A stretch of DNA of 64,000 nucleotides from Actinomycetota bacterium (GTDB lineage: Bacteria; Actinomycetota; Geothermincolia; Geothermincolales; RBG-13-55-18). The stretch covers positions 79,039-143,038 of the forward strand of contig JASEFK010000008.1 of the NCBI GenBank assembly GCA_030019255.1. The letters are read 5' to 3'. Both the position numbers and the translations under genes were made by a program. The notes under the pieces are model-generated. The model did no database searches and was not told the origin of the DNA. It saw only the letters and a list, made by a program, of their open reading frames with translations. Positions 50,729 through 59,312 of this stretch are shown here, piece after piece (position 1 is the first letter of the stretch; every line of letters begins with the position of its first letter).

Positions 50729-51171
50729 CTTTCCCCCTTTCCGGCTCTGAAAATAAATACGGGCGAGCAGCCCTTTTCCCTCATCCGGAAACTTTGGTCC
50801 CGTACGCATTCCCGACGCCGGAAACAATTGACATCTTAAACCGCATGGTTTCGTCCGATTGCGTCAAGGATTGCTCAAAAAATTTCGGACCATGTAGTCT
50901 GCAACCCCACGGTTGTCCGGACCTCGTGCCGTCCTTCCCCGGGCAAGATCGTCATTTATTCTAAAACCCGCAGACTCCACCAGCCCCCGATTCTCCCGAT
51001 CCTCGTGATTCGAAGCATGGATAAAATTCTGCTTTCTTTACGCCAGTTAATGGTCATCGCCCGAAGCATGGGGGATTCGCGGACCAGGATCGTATCTACT
51101 ATCGGGAAGGCGAGCAGGTGCCCGCTTGTTACGGGTTTTCCGTAGAGTTTAGAGTCTGGAGGTGAAAGAGG
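50729..51171. other. Divergent control region of the coiled-coil operon and LPXTG gene
   Basis: About 440 bp with no convincing gene on either strand. It must hold promoters for both transcripts. I found no clear sigma-70 consensus, so these may be targets of the membrane-bound sigma factor encoded at 52527-54029; that is a hypothesis. Confidence 0.45.
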
Positions 51172-52437
51172 ATGGCCGGTAAAAAGATCCTTGCATTTAT
51201 CTCGTGTTTTATCCTTTCCGCCGTATTTCTCATGACCGTTACCGGAACATGCCTCGGGGGCGATGTAACCACGGACACGCCGGTGGGTCAATCCCTACCT
51301 AAGCTGGACGACCGTTTTACGGGAGGGACCTCCTGGAGTGGAAGCGGCTCAGCGGAAGGCACCCTTTCCGCTGATGGTTCATCGGCGGGAGGTTCGGTCT
51401 CGTGGGAAGGCTCGGGCGAGGCCTCGGCATCTTCCCCGGGCATCTCTTCGAGCGGAGTCCCGCAGCTTCCCATACCAGTCCCCGGTAACACCCCTCAGCC
51501 GCCCTCCCTTCCCGTGCCTGAGGTTCCGGGTAATGCACCGGACCTGGCGGGTCTTCTGAACCCGGATTCGCTGGCCGGGTTGCTGGACCCCTCCAACCTT
51601 TCTGCCCTGCTTCCAGATGCGGGAAGTATGCCCTCTCCGGGGACTCTCCCTGGCTTGCTGGACCCAAGTGCTTTCCCGGGGATGAAGGATCTACCCGGGG
51701 TGGACGATATTGTTTCCAACCTACCCGCCCCACCCGCCGGGCAGGAAATCCCCTCCCTCCCGTCCTCCCCCGAATTTAACCCGGAGGACCTTCTCAAGAT
51801 GGTGGACAAAAGCGACCGTATCCTGGTCCTTGTCTCCCTTGACGATCTCCTCGAAGCCAGGCTGGCACTGGGCAAGAACCTGGAGACAGCCCCCCTCCTG
51901 GGAATACACATCGCCTTCTTCAAGGCCCTGGCCGCGGAAGGCAGCCTGGGCCTGAAGAAGGTGAACGACGACGCCTTTCTGGTGCCCCTCGAGTTCTACC
52001 TGAAGTACTGGGCGGGCGATCAGGGATGGCAGGAGATCTTCAACCTGCTGCTGCCCCTGGAGATCAGCTTCCCCGGGGCGGGAATGCTGCCGGAGGGAGT
52101 GCAGGACCTTCTCGATAAACTCTACGAGTTTGTCCTCAAGCCTTTGCTCCCCCTGCTTCCCATATACCAACCGGAGGAACCGCCCTCCGTCGAACCGCCT
52201 GTGCCGGAGGAGGAAAAGGAGGTCCCTCCAGTAGAGGTCGGCGGCGAAGTAGTCACCAACCCACAGGGGACGGGAGAGCTGGCCAACCCACAGGGGACGG
52301 GAGAGCTGGGCGATCACCTTCCCTTCACCGGGGCCGAACTCACTCTTCTCCTGGGCATCATCATGGCCCTTTCCGCCGCCGGCTCCCTCCTCGGCCGCCT
52401 GGAGAGGAAATTCAAGAACAAAGCGGGTGGATTCTAA
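51172..52437 (+). CDS. LPXTG-type (LPFTG) cell-wall-anchored surface protein
   Basis: A 421-residue protein with a signal peptide (1-28, ILAFISCFILSAVFLMTVTG), a Ser/Gly-rich then Pro-rich low-complexity region (about 40-170, with repeated LxGLLDPS units), a globular helical domain (about 200-330), an acidic Pro-rich linker with two perfect nine-residue repeats NPQGTGELx, and a complete sorting signal: LPFTG, a hydrophobic helix and a basic tail (residues about 386-420). A sortase gene lies 1.7 kb downstream. Start ATG follows GGAGGTGAAAGAGG. No family is recognised for the globular part. It is divergent from the coiled-coil operon and convergent with the sigma factor gene. Confidence 0.9.
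   Translation: MAGKKILAFISCFILSAVFLMTVTGTCLGGDVTTDTPVGQSLPKLDDRFTGGTSWSGSGSAEGTLSADGSSAGGSVSWEGSGEASASSPGISSSGVPQLPIPVPGNTPQPPSLPVPEVPGNAPDLAGLLNPDSLAGLLDPSNLSALLPDAGSMPSPGTLPGLLDPSAFPGMKDLPGVDDIVSNLPAPPAGQEIPSLPSSPEFNPEDLLKMVDKSDRILVLVSLDDLLEARLALGKNLETAPLLGIHIAFFKALAAEGSLGLKKVNDDAFLVPLEFYLKYWAGDQGWQEIFNLLLPLEISFPGAGMLPEGVQDLLDKLYEFVLKPLLPLLPIYQPEEPPSVEPPVPEEEKEVPPVEVGGEVVTNPQGTGELANPQGTGELGDHLPFTGAELTLLLGIIMALSAAGSLLGRLERKFKNKAGGF
52256..52309 (+). repeat. Perfect 27-bp tandem duplication inside the LPXTG gene
   Basis: Copies 52256-52282 and 52283-52309 are identical and keep the frame, encoding NPQGTGEL twice. The exact identity suggests recent slippage or recombination, giving a stalk of adjustable length before the sorting signal. 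Confidence 0.95.
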
Positions 52438-52467
52438 CGGCTTTTCCCGGGTCGTTTAAAAAAATCC

Positions 52468-52516
52468 AAACGGTCTCCGTCCAAGCTCGGCGTTCTAAAG
52501 GACGGGGGCCGTTTTC
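52468..52516. terminator. Bidirectional terminator between LPXTG gene and sigma factor gene
   Basis: Stem AAACGGTCTCCGTCC with GGACGGGGGCCGTTT (15 bases each, three mismatched in the middle) enclosing a 17-base loop. It ends in TTTT on the plus strand and, on the minus strand, is followed by GGATTTTTTT, so it serves both convergent genes. Confidence 0.88.
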
Positions 52517-52526
52517 ATATCCATAT

Positions 52527-54029
52527 TCAGGGGGCCGGGTTGCCCTGGATTCCTACGGGAAGCAGGCCGGAGAGCACAGTCTCCGTGGCGCCGGGCAACA
52601 GGCCGATGATGTCGTTCAGTTGTTGGAAAGAAGCACCGAGAGCGCAGGCGCCCGTCTCCTCCACGCCAACCAGGGTCCCGGACAGCACGTCAAGTGTATT
52701 TACCAATGCGGCTTCCGCAGACGTTTCCGATCGAGGTTCCAGGCTCTCCGCTTTAACGTCCGTGGACAATGCCTCAAGCGATGCCTCCGTTCTGGAGCCT
52801 ATTTCCAGCACCGTCCCTTCAGCGGCACAGGTAACGTCCATTGCCGTCCCCACGGCATCGCTCGTCAGGCCCTTTAGTTCCGCCCAAGGTGTATCGGCGG
52901 GAAGCAAGTAACAAAGCAGCATTTCCTCCGGCAGCCCCAGAGCGGCGACCGTTTTCGCCGTAATTCCCAAGAGGTATGCCCATAGAGTTTCCGCCGTTCC
53001 CAGCAACGTCCCTAGTAGATTCCCGCCACCTCGCACGATCGCCCGCAATACCTCTCCCCCACCCGTCACCACATCCCGCCAGGGGAACTGTACATCCTCA
53101 AGCGGCGGAGACGGCAACGCCACCAACCGGTCGTCGGTCTCCACCCTTTTCCGGGTGTCATAACTCCCTTCCCCGTACCTGCCTTGCTCCGCCGTGAGTT
53201 CGCTCTCACGGTTCAGCACTCTGGCGGGCAGGTTTTCACGTGCTTCTCCCACGCGGTACCCTTCACCCCCCACCACCAACAAGAAGCCCGAACCCACGAC
53301 GGCGCATACCAGAAGACAAATTGCCATGATATTCCAGATCGCGTTTCCCGCTCCTGCGACCCCGGTAACGTGGGTTACACTGCCCCAGCGGAAGCAACGA
53401 GAAACCGACTCTCCCACGGAGAGAAGCTTTCTCTTCAACTTCGCCAGATATACGACCAACGCGGCCCACCAGCCACCTTCCCGGGCTCCGACAAGCTCCT
53501 TCTTCAACTGAGACTTGGCGCGGTGGAGGAGGCTCTCCACGGCCTTCTCGGTAAGACCGAGGTCGGAAGCTATCTCCCGGTAGGACATACCCTGGTATTC
53601 ACGCATGATGAGCGCACGAGCATAATGTCGTGGAAGCTTCGACACCGCCGTCCTCACCTCTTGAGACACCTCGTTGGAAAGGCAACACTCTTCCGGGTCA
53701 AGGACCCTATACCCATGGCACACATGGTCACCATCGAATGCGTTTGGGTTCTCCTCGTCCGGCCACAACCTCACCTTCACCGTTCCGTTGTTCTTACGGA
53801 AGTGGTCGATGAGGAGGTTCTGGGCCACGCGGTAGACGAGGTTGCGGGCATAGCCGTCCCCGTCGATTTCCTTGCCGCTGCGCAGCAGCCGCAGAAACAC
53901 TTCCTGGGACAGGTCCTCCGCGGTTCCTTCGTCGAGCCCTTTTCTCACGAAGAAGCTGAGAAGCTGGTGGTGATAACTGCGATAGAGGCCCTCGATACGC
54001 TGAACGCCGAGTGTCTTTACACCCCCCAT
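52527..54029 (-). CDS. ECF-like sigma factor fused to a transmembrane segment and extracytoplasmic domain
   Basis: A 500-residue protein. Residues about 14-80 match sigma region 2 (SYHHQLLSFFVRKGLDEGTA, EDLSQEVFLRLLR, AQNLLIDHFRK) and about 125-178 region 4 (LPRHYARALIMREYQGMSYR, DLGLTEKAVESLLHRAKSQL). A single hydrophobic helix at 231-254 (IWNIMAICLLVCAVVGSGF) follows, then about 245 residues predicted outside the cell, with no catalytic or binding motif I recognise. Ordinary ECF factors are about 180 residues and cytosolic. Tethering could let an outside signal release or hold the sigma domain, replacing an anti-sigma factor; none is seen nearby. Start ATG after GGGAGGG. Its gene lies between the LPXTG and sortase genes. 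Confidence 0.9.
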   Translation of the reverse strand: MGGVKTLGVQRIEGLYRSYHHQLLSFFVRKGLDEGTAEDLSQEVFLRLLRSGKEIDGDGYARNLVYRVAQNLLIDHFRKNNGTVKVRLWPDEENPNAFDGDHVCHGYRVLDPEECCLSNEVSQEVRTAVSKLPRHYARALIMREYQGMSYREIASDLGLTEKAVESLLHRAKSQLKKELVGAREGGWWAALVVYLAKLKRKLLSVGESVSRCFRWGSVTHVTGVAGAGNAIWNIMAICLLVCAVVGSGFLLVVGGEGYRVGEARENLPARVLNRESELTAEQGRYGEGSYDTRKRVETDDRLVALPSPPLEDVQFPWRDVVTGGGEVLRAIVRGGGNLLGTLLGTAETLWAYLLGITAKTVAALGLPEEMLLCYLLPADTPWAELKGLTSDAVGTAMDVTCAAEGTVLEIGSRTEASLEALSTDVKAESLEPRSETSAEAALVNTLDVLSGTLVGVEETGACALGASFQQLNDIIGLLPGATETVLSGLLPVGIQGNPAP

Positions 54030-54112
54030 GGCAATTCCCTCCCTTGCATCACTTTTATGTCACCTGCTCGGCGTTCAAATTAATTATAAATAAATAGACA
54101 AAGAAAGGCAAT

Positions 54113-54769
54113 CTATTCAACTATCTCCGTGGCCTCCCCGGATTCGGCCCGTACCACCAGCCTTTTCCGGGCGGAAAAGAGCGGGTGGCAGGCTATCAGG
54201 GTAAGGGCCCTGCCGTCGACTTTCTCCATCACCCACACCTCATCCGGGTTTACGACCAGTTTACGCTTGATCAGGTAGGTATGTATCGAACCGTCCCTCC
54301 CGGAAAGAATCACGCGATCACCTTCCGAGAGCTCGTCAAGGCGGAAGAAGGGTCGCGAATGGGTGGTACGGTGCCCGGCGATCACGCAGTTCCCCTCCTC
54401 TCCCGGGTAGGCGGTCCCCGCCAGGTGGGCCGGACCCTTGTTGAGGTTTTCCCGGTCATCCACGTTGGCCATCTCCACGACGGGAGCCGAGAGCCCGATA
54501 CGTGGTATCTCGATCCAGCCCACAACATCCCCCGGCGATGCCGGACCTGATGCCGGACCTTGCTCTTCCCACCTTGAAGTCAGTTCCTCGACGAATCCCC
54601 TCGCTTCCCTGTCTTGCGCGAAATAATGGGTAAGCGTAACGACAAGAAGGCCCGCCACCCCGAGCAACAGGATTTTTCGGAAGACACACAACCCGCGGAT
54701 TAAAATCCGCGTCGCCCGTATGCTGTTCAATTTTCCTAACCACCGTTCCCAAGGATCCGTTGTGCCCAA
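54113..54769 (-). CDS. Sortase (class E-like)
   Basis: A 218-residue transpeptidase. A membrane helix (about 30-50, KILLLGVAGLLVVTL) is followed by the sortase beta-barrel with catalytic His in VIAGHRTTHSRPFF, catalytic Cys in LTLIACHPLFS and the stabilising Arg in ARKRLVV. The sequence around the Cys (AC-H-P) is like that of actinobacterial class E sortases, which commonly use LAXTG; the local substrate motif is LPFTG. The gene lies 83 bp upstream of the sigma factor gene on the same strand and probably forms an operon with it. It would anchor the LPFTG protein to peptidoglycan. Confidence 0.93.
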   Translation of the reverse strand: MGTTDPWERWLGKLNSIRATRILIRGLCVFRKILLLGVAGLLVVTLTHYFAQDREARGFVEELTSRWEEQGPASGPASPGDVVGWIEIPRIGLSAPVVEMANVDDRENLNKGPAHLAGTAYPGEEGNCVIAGHRTTHSRPFFRLDELSEGDRVILSGRDGSIHTYLIKRKLVVNPDEVWVMEKVDGRALTLIACHPLFSARKRLVVRAESGEATEIVE

Positions 54770-55079
54770 CCATATATACGAGTGACGATCCCCTTTCCCT
54801 CGTCTGTACGGCTCCGCCGCATGCTGCCGGCATGTGGCATATCCTAACCGTTTTTCCGAGTTTTCCTAGGGAAGCTCGGATTCCGGACATGGCCCGCCGC
54901 AGCGAGAAGTTCAACAAGAGTAGCCGAGGTGTCCTTCCATCCTATCGGATGGCTGGATATGGCGGGCGGGAGCAGTGGTTTTCTCCAAGGAAACGCGGGA
55001 AAACGCCTCCGAAATCGTATTTCACTTTTTGAAAGACCGAGGTTTCCCGAGGATCCGGAATATCCAGCAGGAGGAATGC
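54770..55079. other. Divergent intergenic region
   Basis: 310 bp between the sortase and the GMC operon. It has a small hairpin CCATCC-N4-GGATGG at about 54938-54953. Coding is unlikely: in-frame codons upstream of 55080 lack a ribosome binding site. Confidence 0.4.
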
Positions 55080-55535
55080 ATGAACATTTTCCGTAAACAG
55101 ATCGAAAAACTGGTCAAATTCTATTTCCGCAGTAGCTACTGGAGCGGGATGCCCGAGCCGGACCCGGAAGGCCAGGCCTCTTTCGTCATCTGGTATCTAC
55201 GTACGGGTGCCCCGGAGTTCCGCTGGCTCTACGGGACTTGCCTGATCGGCCTGCACCTGCTCTCCCTTGTGCTGGGGGGCAGAACCTTCCACCGATTGAG
55301 CGATACCCGGAAGGAAGAGCTGATGAACCGGCTACTTGCAAGCCGAAATCCTCTTCTCCGTGGCATTCCCGTGCTCCTGAGCCTGCCCGTCCTCATCTCC
55401 TATTACCGAAGGGACGAGGTCAGGGTGCCTTTGGGCTTCGATCCCCAGAGCCTGAAAAAGGATGCCGAGCTGCATCCGGTAACCCGGGGAAAGGAAAAAT
55501 CGCCGCAAGAGCAAATGGCTGGTGAGGCGAGATGA
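55080..55535 (+). CDS. Small partner protein of the GMC oxidoreductase
   Basis: A 151-residue protein whose gene overlaps the GMC oxidoreductase gene by four bases (ATGA), so the two are translationally coupled. It is helical, with a moderately hydrophobic stretch (FRWLYGTCLIGLHLLSLVLG) and FHRLSDTRKEELMNRLL, reminiscent of gluconate-dehydrogenase subunit 3 or of the N-terminal domain of long-chain alcohol oxidases. Start ATG at 55080 follows CAGGAGGAATGC. It may be a membrane-associated or structural subunit of the oxidoreductase. The assignment rests mainly on context. Confidence 0.75.
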   Translation: MNIFRKQIEKLVKFYFRSSYWSGMPEPDPEGQASFVIWYLRTGAPEFRWLYGTCLIGLHLLSLVLGGRTFHRLSDTRKEELMNRLLASRNPLLRGIPVLLSLPVLISYYRRDEVRVPLGFDPQSLKKDAELHPVTRGKEKSPQEQMAGEAR

Positions 55536-57067
55536 TCTATGGGCTCGAGCATGTAGATTCGCATGTAAGGCGCACTGTTGACGTGGTTATCGTGGGATCG
55601 GGAGCAGGGGGCGGCCCGGTGGCCAGGGAGCTTTCCGGTGCCGGATACTCCGTGGCGGTGCTGGAAGAGGGGGCCTATTTCACCCGGGAGGATTTCAACC
55701 TGGACCCCGTGGACTCCCTGGTGAAGATGTACAGGGACGCCGGCCAGACCATGACCCTGGGAATCCCTTCCATCCTCCTTCCCATGGGGAAGACGGTGGG
55801 AGGCACCACGACCATCAACTCGGGCACCGCCCTGCGCATCCTCAAGCCTGTCCTGAAGAAATGGCAGGTGGTGCACGGACTCCGGGACCTCACCGAGGAA
55901 GAACTGAACCTCATCTACGCGCATCTTGAGGAATACCTTTTCGTGAAGCGGGCGGACCCGGAGGTGGCGGGAAAGGTGGCCCAGACCTTCCTGCGGGGTG
56001 CGGAAAAGCTGGGGCTGTCTTCGGGATGGCTTCCACGCAACGCCAAGGACTGCGAGGGATACGGGTCCTGCGTCTTCGGTTGCCCCAACGATTCCAAGCA
56101 GAGCGTCAACGTCACCTTTATACCCGACGCGGTTGCAAATGGAGCGGACGTCTACACCTCCTGCCGCGTCGAAAGGATAAAGCTGGAAAACGGCAGGGCT
56201 ACAGGAGTGAAAGGGTCCTTCGTGGATCCTCTCACCGGTAAGCGGAAGAAATTCGGGGTGGACATCGATGCCCGGGTGGTGGTCCTGGCGGCGGGAGCCG
56301 TCTGTACCCCTCACCTCCTCCTCCGGCAGGGGATCTGCAACTCCAGCGGCCAGGTAGGCAGAAACCTTGAAATCCATCCGGCTGTCCAGACGGTCGCCCT
56401 CTTCGACGAGATCATGGGCCCTCCTAAGGGAATACCGCAGGCCTGTTACGTAGACGAGTTCAAGGACGAGGGTATCATGCTGGAAGGCGGCACCGTCCCG
56501 CCGGAAATCCACTCCCTGGCCCTGCCCTTCGCCGGGAAGAAGCACTTCAAGCTGATGAATGAATACCCGCGGATGGGCATCTTCGGCGGTATGGTGTCGG
56601 ACACCGATTCCTGGGGAAGGGTCGCCGACCTGCCGCGAGCTGGAGGGCGGCCCACCATGCTCTACATGTTGCGGGGAAAGGACGTGGAGAAGGCGAAATT
56701 CGCCGTGCAGCTTATGGCCGAGGTCTGGTTCGCCGCCGGGGCCCGCAAGGTGATAACCCCCATCGCCGGGCATTACGAGATACGCGGGGCTAAAGACCTG
56801 AAGCGGCTGGAGAAGAGCCCGGTTAAAGCCCGTGACTTCTACGCCATGACCGCCTACCATCCCCTGGGCACATGCAGGATGGGGGACGACCCCGAATGGT
56901 CGGTAGTCAAACCCACCGGCGAGAGCTGGGATGTGGAAAACCTCTACCTCTGCGACGGCAGCGTGCTCCCCTCCTCGCCGGGCGTGAACCCTCAACTGAC
57001 CATCATGGCCCTGGCCCTGCGTACCGCCGGTTTCATAGACGAGAAACTGTCCGGAGGTAACGTGTGA
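55532..57067 (+). CDS. GMC family FAD-dependent oxidoreductase (long-chain alcohol oxidase-like)
   Basis: A 511-residue flavoprotein. The FAD motif VDVVIVGSGAGGGPVARELS is at about residue 17, GGTTTINSGTALR gives the GMC signature, and the C-terminal HPLGTCRMG and NPQLTIMALALRTA carry the active-site His and FAD-contact Asn region. A Cys motif DCEGYGSCVFGCPNDSKQS, typical of the alcohol-oxidase/cholesterol-oxidase branch, sits near residue 190. Likely substrates are long-chain alcohols or sterol-like molecules, oxidised to aldehydes or ketones. No signal peptide. It overlaps the small partner gene, and an SCP2-like fragment follows, which fits lipid substrates. Confidence 0.92.
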   Translation: MIYGLEHVDSHVRRTVDVVIVGSGAGGGPVARELSGAGYSVAVLEEGAYFTREDFNLDPVDSLVKMYRDAGQTMTLGIPSILLPMGKTVGGTTTINSGTALRILKPVLKKWQVVHGLRDLTEEELNLIYAHLEEYLFVKRADPEVAGKVAQTFLRGAEKLGLSSGWLPRNAKDCEGYGSCVFGCPNDSKQSVNVTFIPDAVANGADVYTSCRVERIKLENGRATGVKGSFVDPLTGKRKKFGVDIDARVVVLAAGAVCTPHLLLRQGICNSSGQVGRNLEIHPAVQTVALFDEIMGPPKGIPQACYVDEFKDEGIMLEGGTVPPEIHSLALPFAGKKHFKLMNEYPRMGIFGGMVSDTDSWGRVADLPRAGGRPTMLYMLRGKDVEKAKFAVQLMAEVWFAAGARKVITPIAGHYEIRGAKDLKRLEKSPVKARDFYAMTAYHPLGTCRMGDDPEWSVVKPTGESWDVENLYLCDGSVLPSSPGVNPQLTIMALALRTAGFIDEKLSGGNV

Positions 57068-57146
57068 GGAAAGGGGGATAGTTCCCCACGAAGCAGCCGA
57101 AAAAGCCGACTACCAGATAACCGGTGATTACGCGAAGTGGAAATCG

Positions 57147-57365
57147 GTGCTGGCCAAGGAACCGGACGTGGTCAAGGCCATAATGCAGGGGAAACTGAAG
57201 TTGCGCGGTGACCTACCTACCATAGTCCGCAATGTCAAGGCCGCCACCAGGCTGGTGGACCTGGCGGGCAAGGTGGAAGGCAGGTTCCCCGACGAGATGT
57301 CCCCGGAGGAAAGGGAAACCTTCCGGAAGTGGGTCAACGATATGCGCAAGGAATTCGGGGTTTAA
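57147..57365 (+). CDS. SCP2 (sterol carrier) domain-like protein, C-terminal half only
   Basis: The frame encodes about 72 residues from GTG 57147. Codons upstream are in frame back to 57039 and include DYQITGDYAKWKSVL, which fits the SCP2 fold (usual GDxxDW-x-xLL), followed by AIMQGKLKLRGDLPTIV. Full SCP2 domains are about 100 residues; the N-terminal strands are missing. There is no ATG, GTG or TTG between 57039 and 57147, so either an ATA at 57078 (after GGAAAGGGGG) starts it or the gene is truncated. Position 80 bp after the GMC gene suggests a lipid-binding helper for that enzyme. Confidence 0.6.
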   Translation: MLAKEPDVVKAIMQGKLKLRGDLPTIVRNVKAATRLVDLAGKVEGRFPDEMSPEERETFRKWVNDMRKEFGV

Positions 57366-57425
57366 AACCAGGCTAGCCCCTTAATAAAGGGTAAGCTTGT
57401 CCTAAAGCAAATTCGATTTCGACAT

Positions 57426-59312
57426 TTATTCGGCTCGAGCAGCCGCCTTAAAACCTTCTTGGTCCTCTTGGGCCTGACTTTCCTGCATCTTTCTTATCTC
57501 CTGCTCGCGCAGAAGCTTTTTGTTCACCTTGTATACCTCGGTCAGGGGCATCTCGTCCACGATGACGATGCTCCTCGGACGGGCATACTTTGCCACCCTC
57601 TGCGAGAGGTATTTAAAGTAATCATTTTCGGTCACCTTCCCCACGTACTCCGGTTTAAGCTGGATAAAGACCTTCACCAGCTCGCTTCCCGGCCTCGCCG
57701 GGTCCGGCACACCGATGGTGGCAGCAAGAGCCGTGGCCTCGTGTTCGTAGAGGATATCGTCTATTTCGCGGGTGTATACCTTGTATCCGGAGACGTTGAC
57801 CATGTCCTTGGTCCTGTCCACTACCGAGAAATATCCTTTCTCGTCCATGCGCACGATGTCACCGGTGTGGATGTATCCATCCTCGTCCATGCCGCTTCCC
57901 GGCTGGGGCCAGTAACCGAGCATCCTCTGTGGCCCGCTCAGGAGCATCTCCCCGGTCATCCCTTGCTGGACCATTTCCTCCCAGGAAAGTTCCTTCCCGG
58001 TGTCGGGGTCAACTACCTTCACCAAGGTGTCCGGCACGGGGATGCCGATGCTTCCCCTTTTCTCCATGGACTTCAACTTCCGGGACTTTCCGCTGAACCT
58101 GGTCAAGAAGGAGACCAGGGAAGTGAAGAGCTCTCCAAACCGCTTGTATCCCACGAGCTTTATCAGCCCGCGGTTCAGGGCGATGCCCAGGGGATTGAAG
58201 AGGAGGACGTTGTTCAGCTTGATGGCCGCCCTCCCCCCGAAAAGTCGGATGTTCGAGGAGATGTTGAAGTGGGTAACCGGCGACATCTCCGAGAGGCCAT
58301 ATCCCTCCGAGATGAGGCTTCCGCTGGCTTTTTCGAATTCCTCCTGCACGGTGGGGGGCAGGGCTGCTGAGCCGGATATCCCGATTATGCGGGTGTTCTT
58401 AAGGTCCTCCTGGAGCATCTTCATGAATTGGGTAGGCACCCCTATCTGCATGATGGGATGGTATTCCCTTATCATTTGGAGCATGGACCTGGTATCCCTG
58501 GGATCAATGACCAGGAGCAAGGTGGCACCCATTTGAATCATGGTGTGCATCATGCAATGCCCGTAGCTGTGGAAGAAGGGCAATCCCATGAGCACGGCCA
58601 TGTTGCCCTCCAGCACCTTGGTTATCCTTCCGTAAACCGAGGTGCTCTGCAGGGCGTTGGCCACTATGTTGCGGTGGGTGAGCATGCATCCCTTGGGAAC
58701 CCCTGTCGTTCCGCCGGTGAAGAGGAGGGTCTCCAAGTCCTGGGCCGGATTGATATCCACCCCCAGCGGTCGGGGCTCGGCGTCCTCCAGCACCTCGAGG
58801 AGCTGGGGGAATTCGCCTCCTTTCGTCTTCTCGGGAGGAAGTTCGGAGAAATCCGCCACGTTGGACACGACCACCTGGTGGAGGGCTTTGAAGTTTAACC
58901 GAAGATATTCCGCCGTCTCAAGGTGTTCGTCCAGGCAGATCAACACCTTGGGCGTCCCTTCCCGGAACTTGTGCAGCAGGGTGTCCCGGGCCTCCAGGAA
59001 GCTGCAGGGCATGTGCACCGCCCCCGCCTTGGACACGGCGGCATCGGCGATAACGAACTGTATGGAGGTGGGCAGCATGGTGGCTACCCGGTCCCCCTTG
59101 CCCACTCCCATATCCCTGAGGACGCCGGCCAGCCGATCCGCCTTTTCCTTTATATCCGCGTAGGAAAGTTCCAAGCCCAGTTGCACGCAACCCATGCCTG
59201 GAAATCTCTCTGCCGCCCGGTCCAGGAAATAGTGGGTGGGCACCTCCGGGTAGGGCTCCAGGCTCACCGGAATTCCTACATCTCGATATTCCTGAAACCA
59301 GGGTGCCTCCAT
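57426..59312 (-). CDS. Acyl-CoA ligase (AMP-forming), long-chain type
   Basis: A 628-residue ANL-family ligase. P-loop LLFTGGTTGVPKGCMLTH is at about residue 203, the A5 region is EGYGLSEMSPVTHFN, the hinge HTGDIVRMDEKGYFSVVDRT and the lysine motif TEVYKVNKKLL. An additional helical stretch of about 75 residues (NNVLLFNPLGIALNRGLIKL to SRKLKSMEKR) lies between the A5 motif and GSIGIPVPDT, not present in simple ligases. Start ATG is seven bases after AGGAGG; a TTG two codons earlier is less likely. It converges on the GMC/SCP2 genes, so it may supply their lipid products with CoA. Confidence 0.9.
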   Translation of the reverse strand: MEAPWFQEYRDVGIPVSLEPYPEVPTHYFLDRAAERFPGMGCVQLGLELSYADIKEKADRLAGVLRDMGVGKGDRVATMLPTSIQFVIADAAVSKAGAVHMPCSFLEARDTLLHKFREGTPKVLICLDEHLETAEYLRLNFKALHQVVVSNVADFSELPPEKTKGGEFPQLLEVLEDAEPRPLGVDINPAQDLETLLFTGGTTGVPKGCMLTHRNIVANALQSTSVYGRITKVLEGNMAVLMGLPFFHSYGHCMMHTMIQMGATLLLVIDPRDTRSMLQMIREYHPIMQIGVPTQFMKMLQEDLKNTRIIGISGSAALPPTVQEEFEKASGSLISEGYGLSEMSPVTHFNISSNIRLFGGRAAIKLNNVLLFNPLGIALNRGLIKLVGYKRFGELFTSLVSFLTRFSGKSRKLKSMEKRGSIGIPVPDTLVKVVDPDTGKELSWEEMVQQGMTGEMLLSGPQRMLGYWPQPGSGMDEDGYIHTGDIVRMDEKGYFSVVDRTKDMVNVSGYKVYTREIDDILYEHEATALAATIGVPDPARPGSELVKVFIQLKPEYVGKVTENDYFKYLSQRVAKYARPRSIVIVDEMPLTEVYKVNKKLLREQEIRKMQESQAQEDQEGFKAAARAE

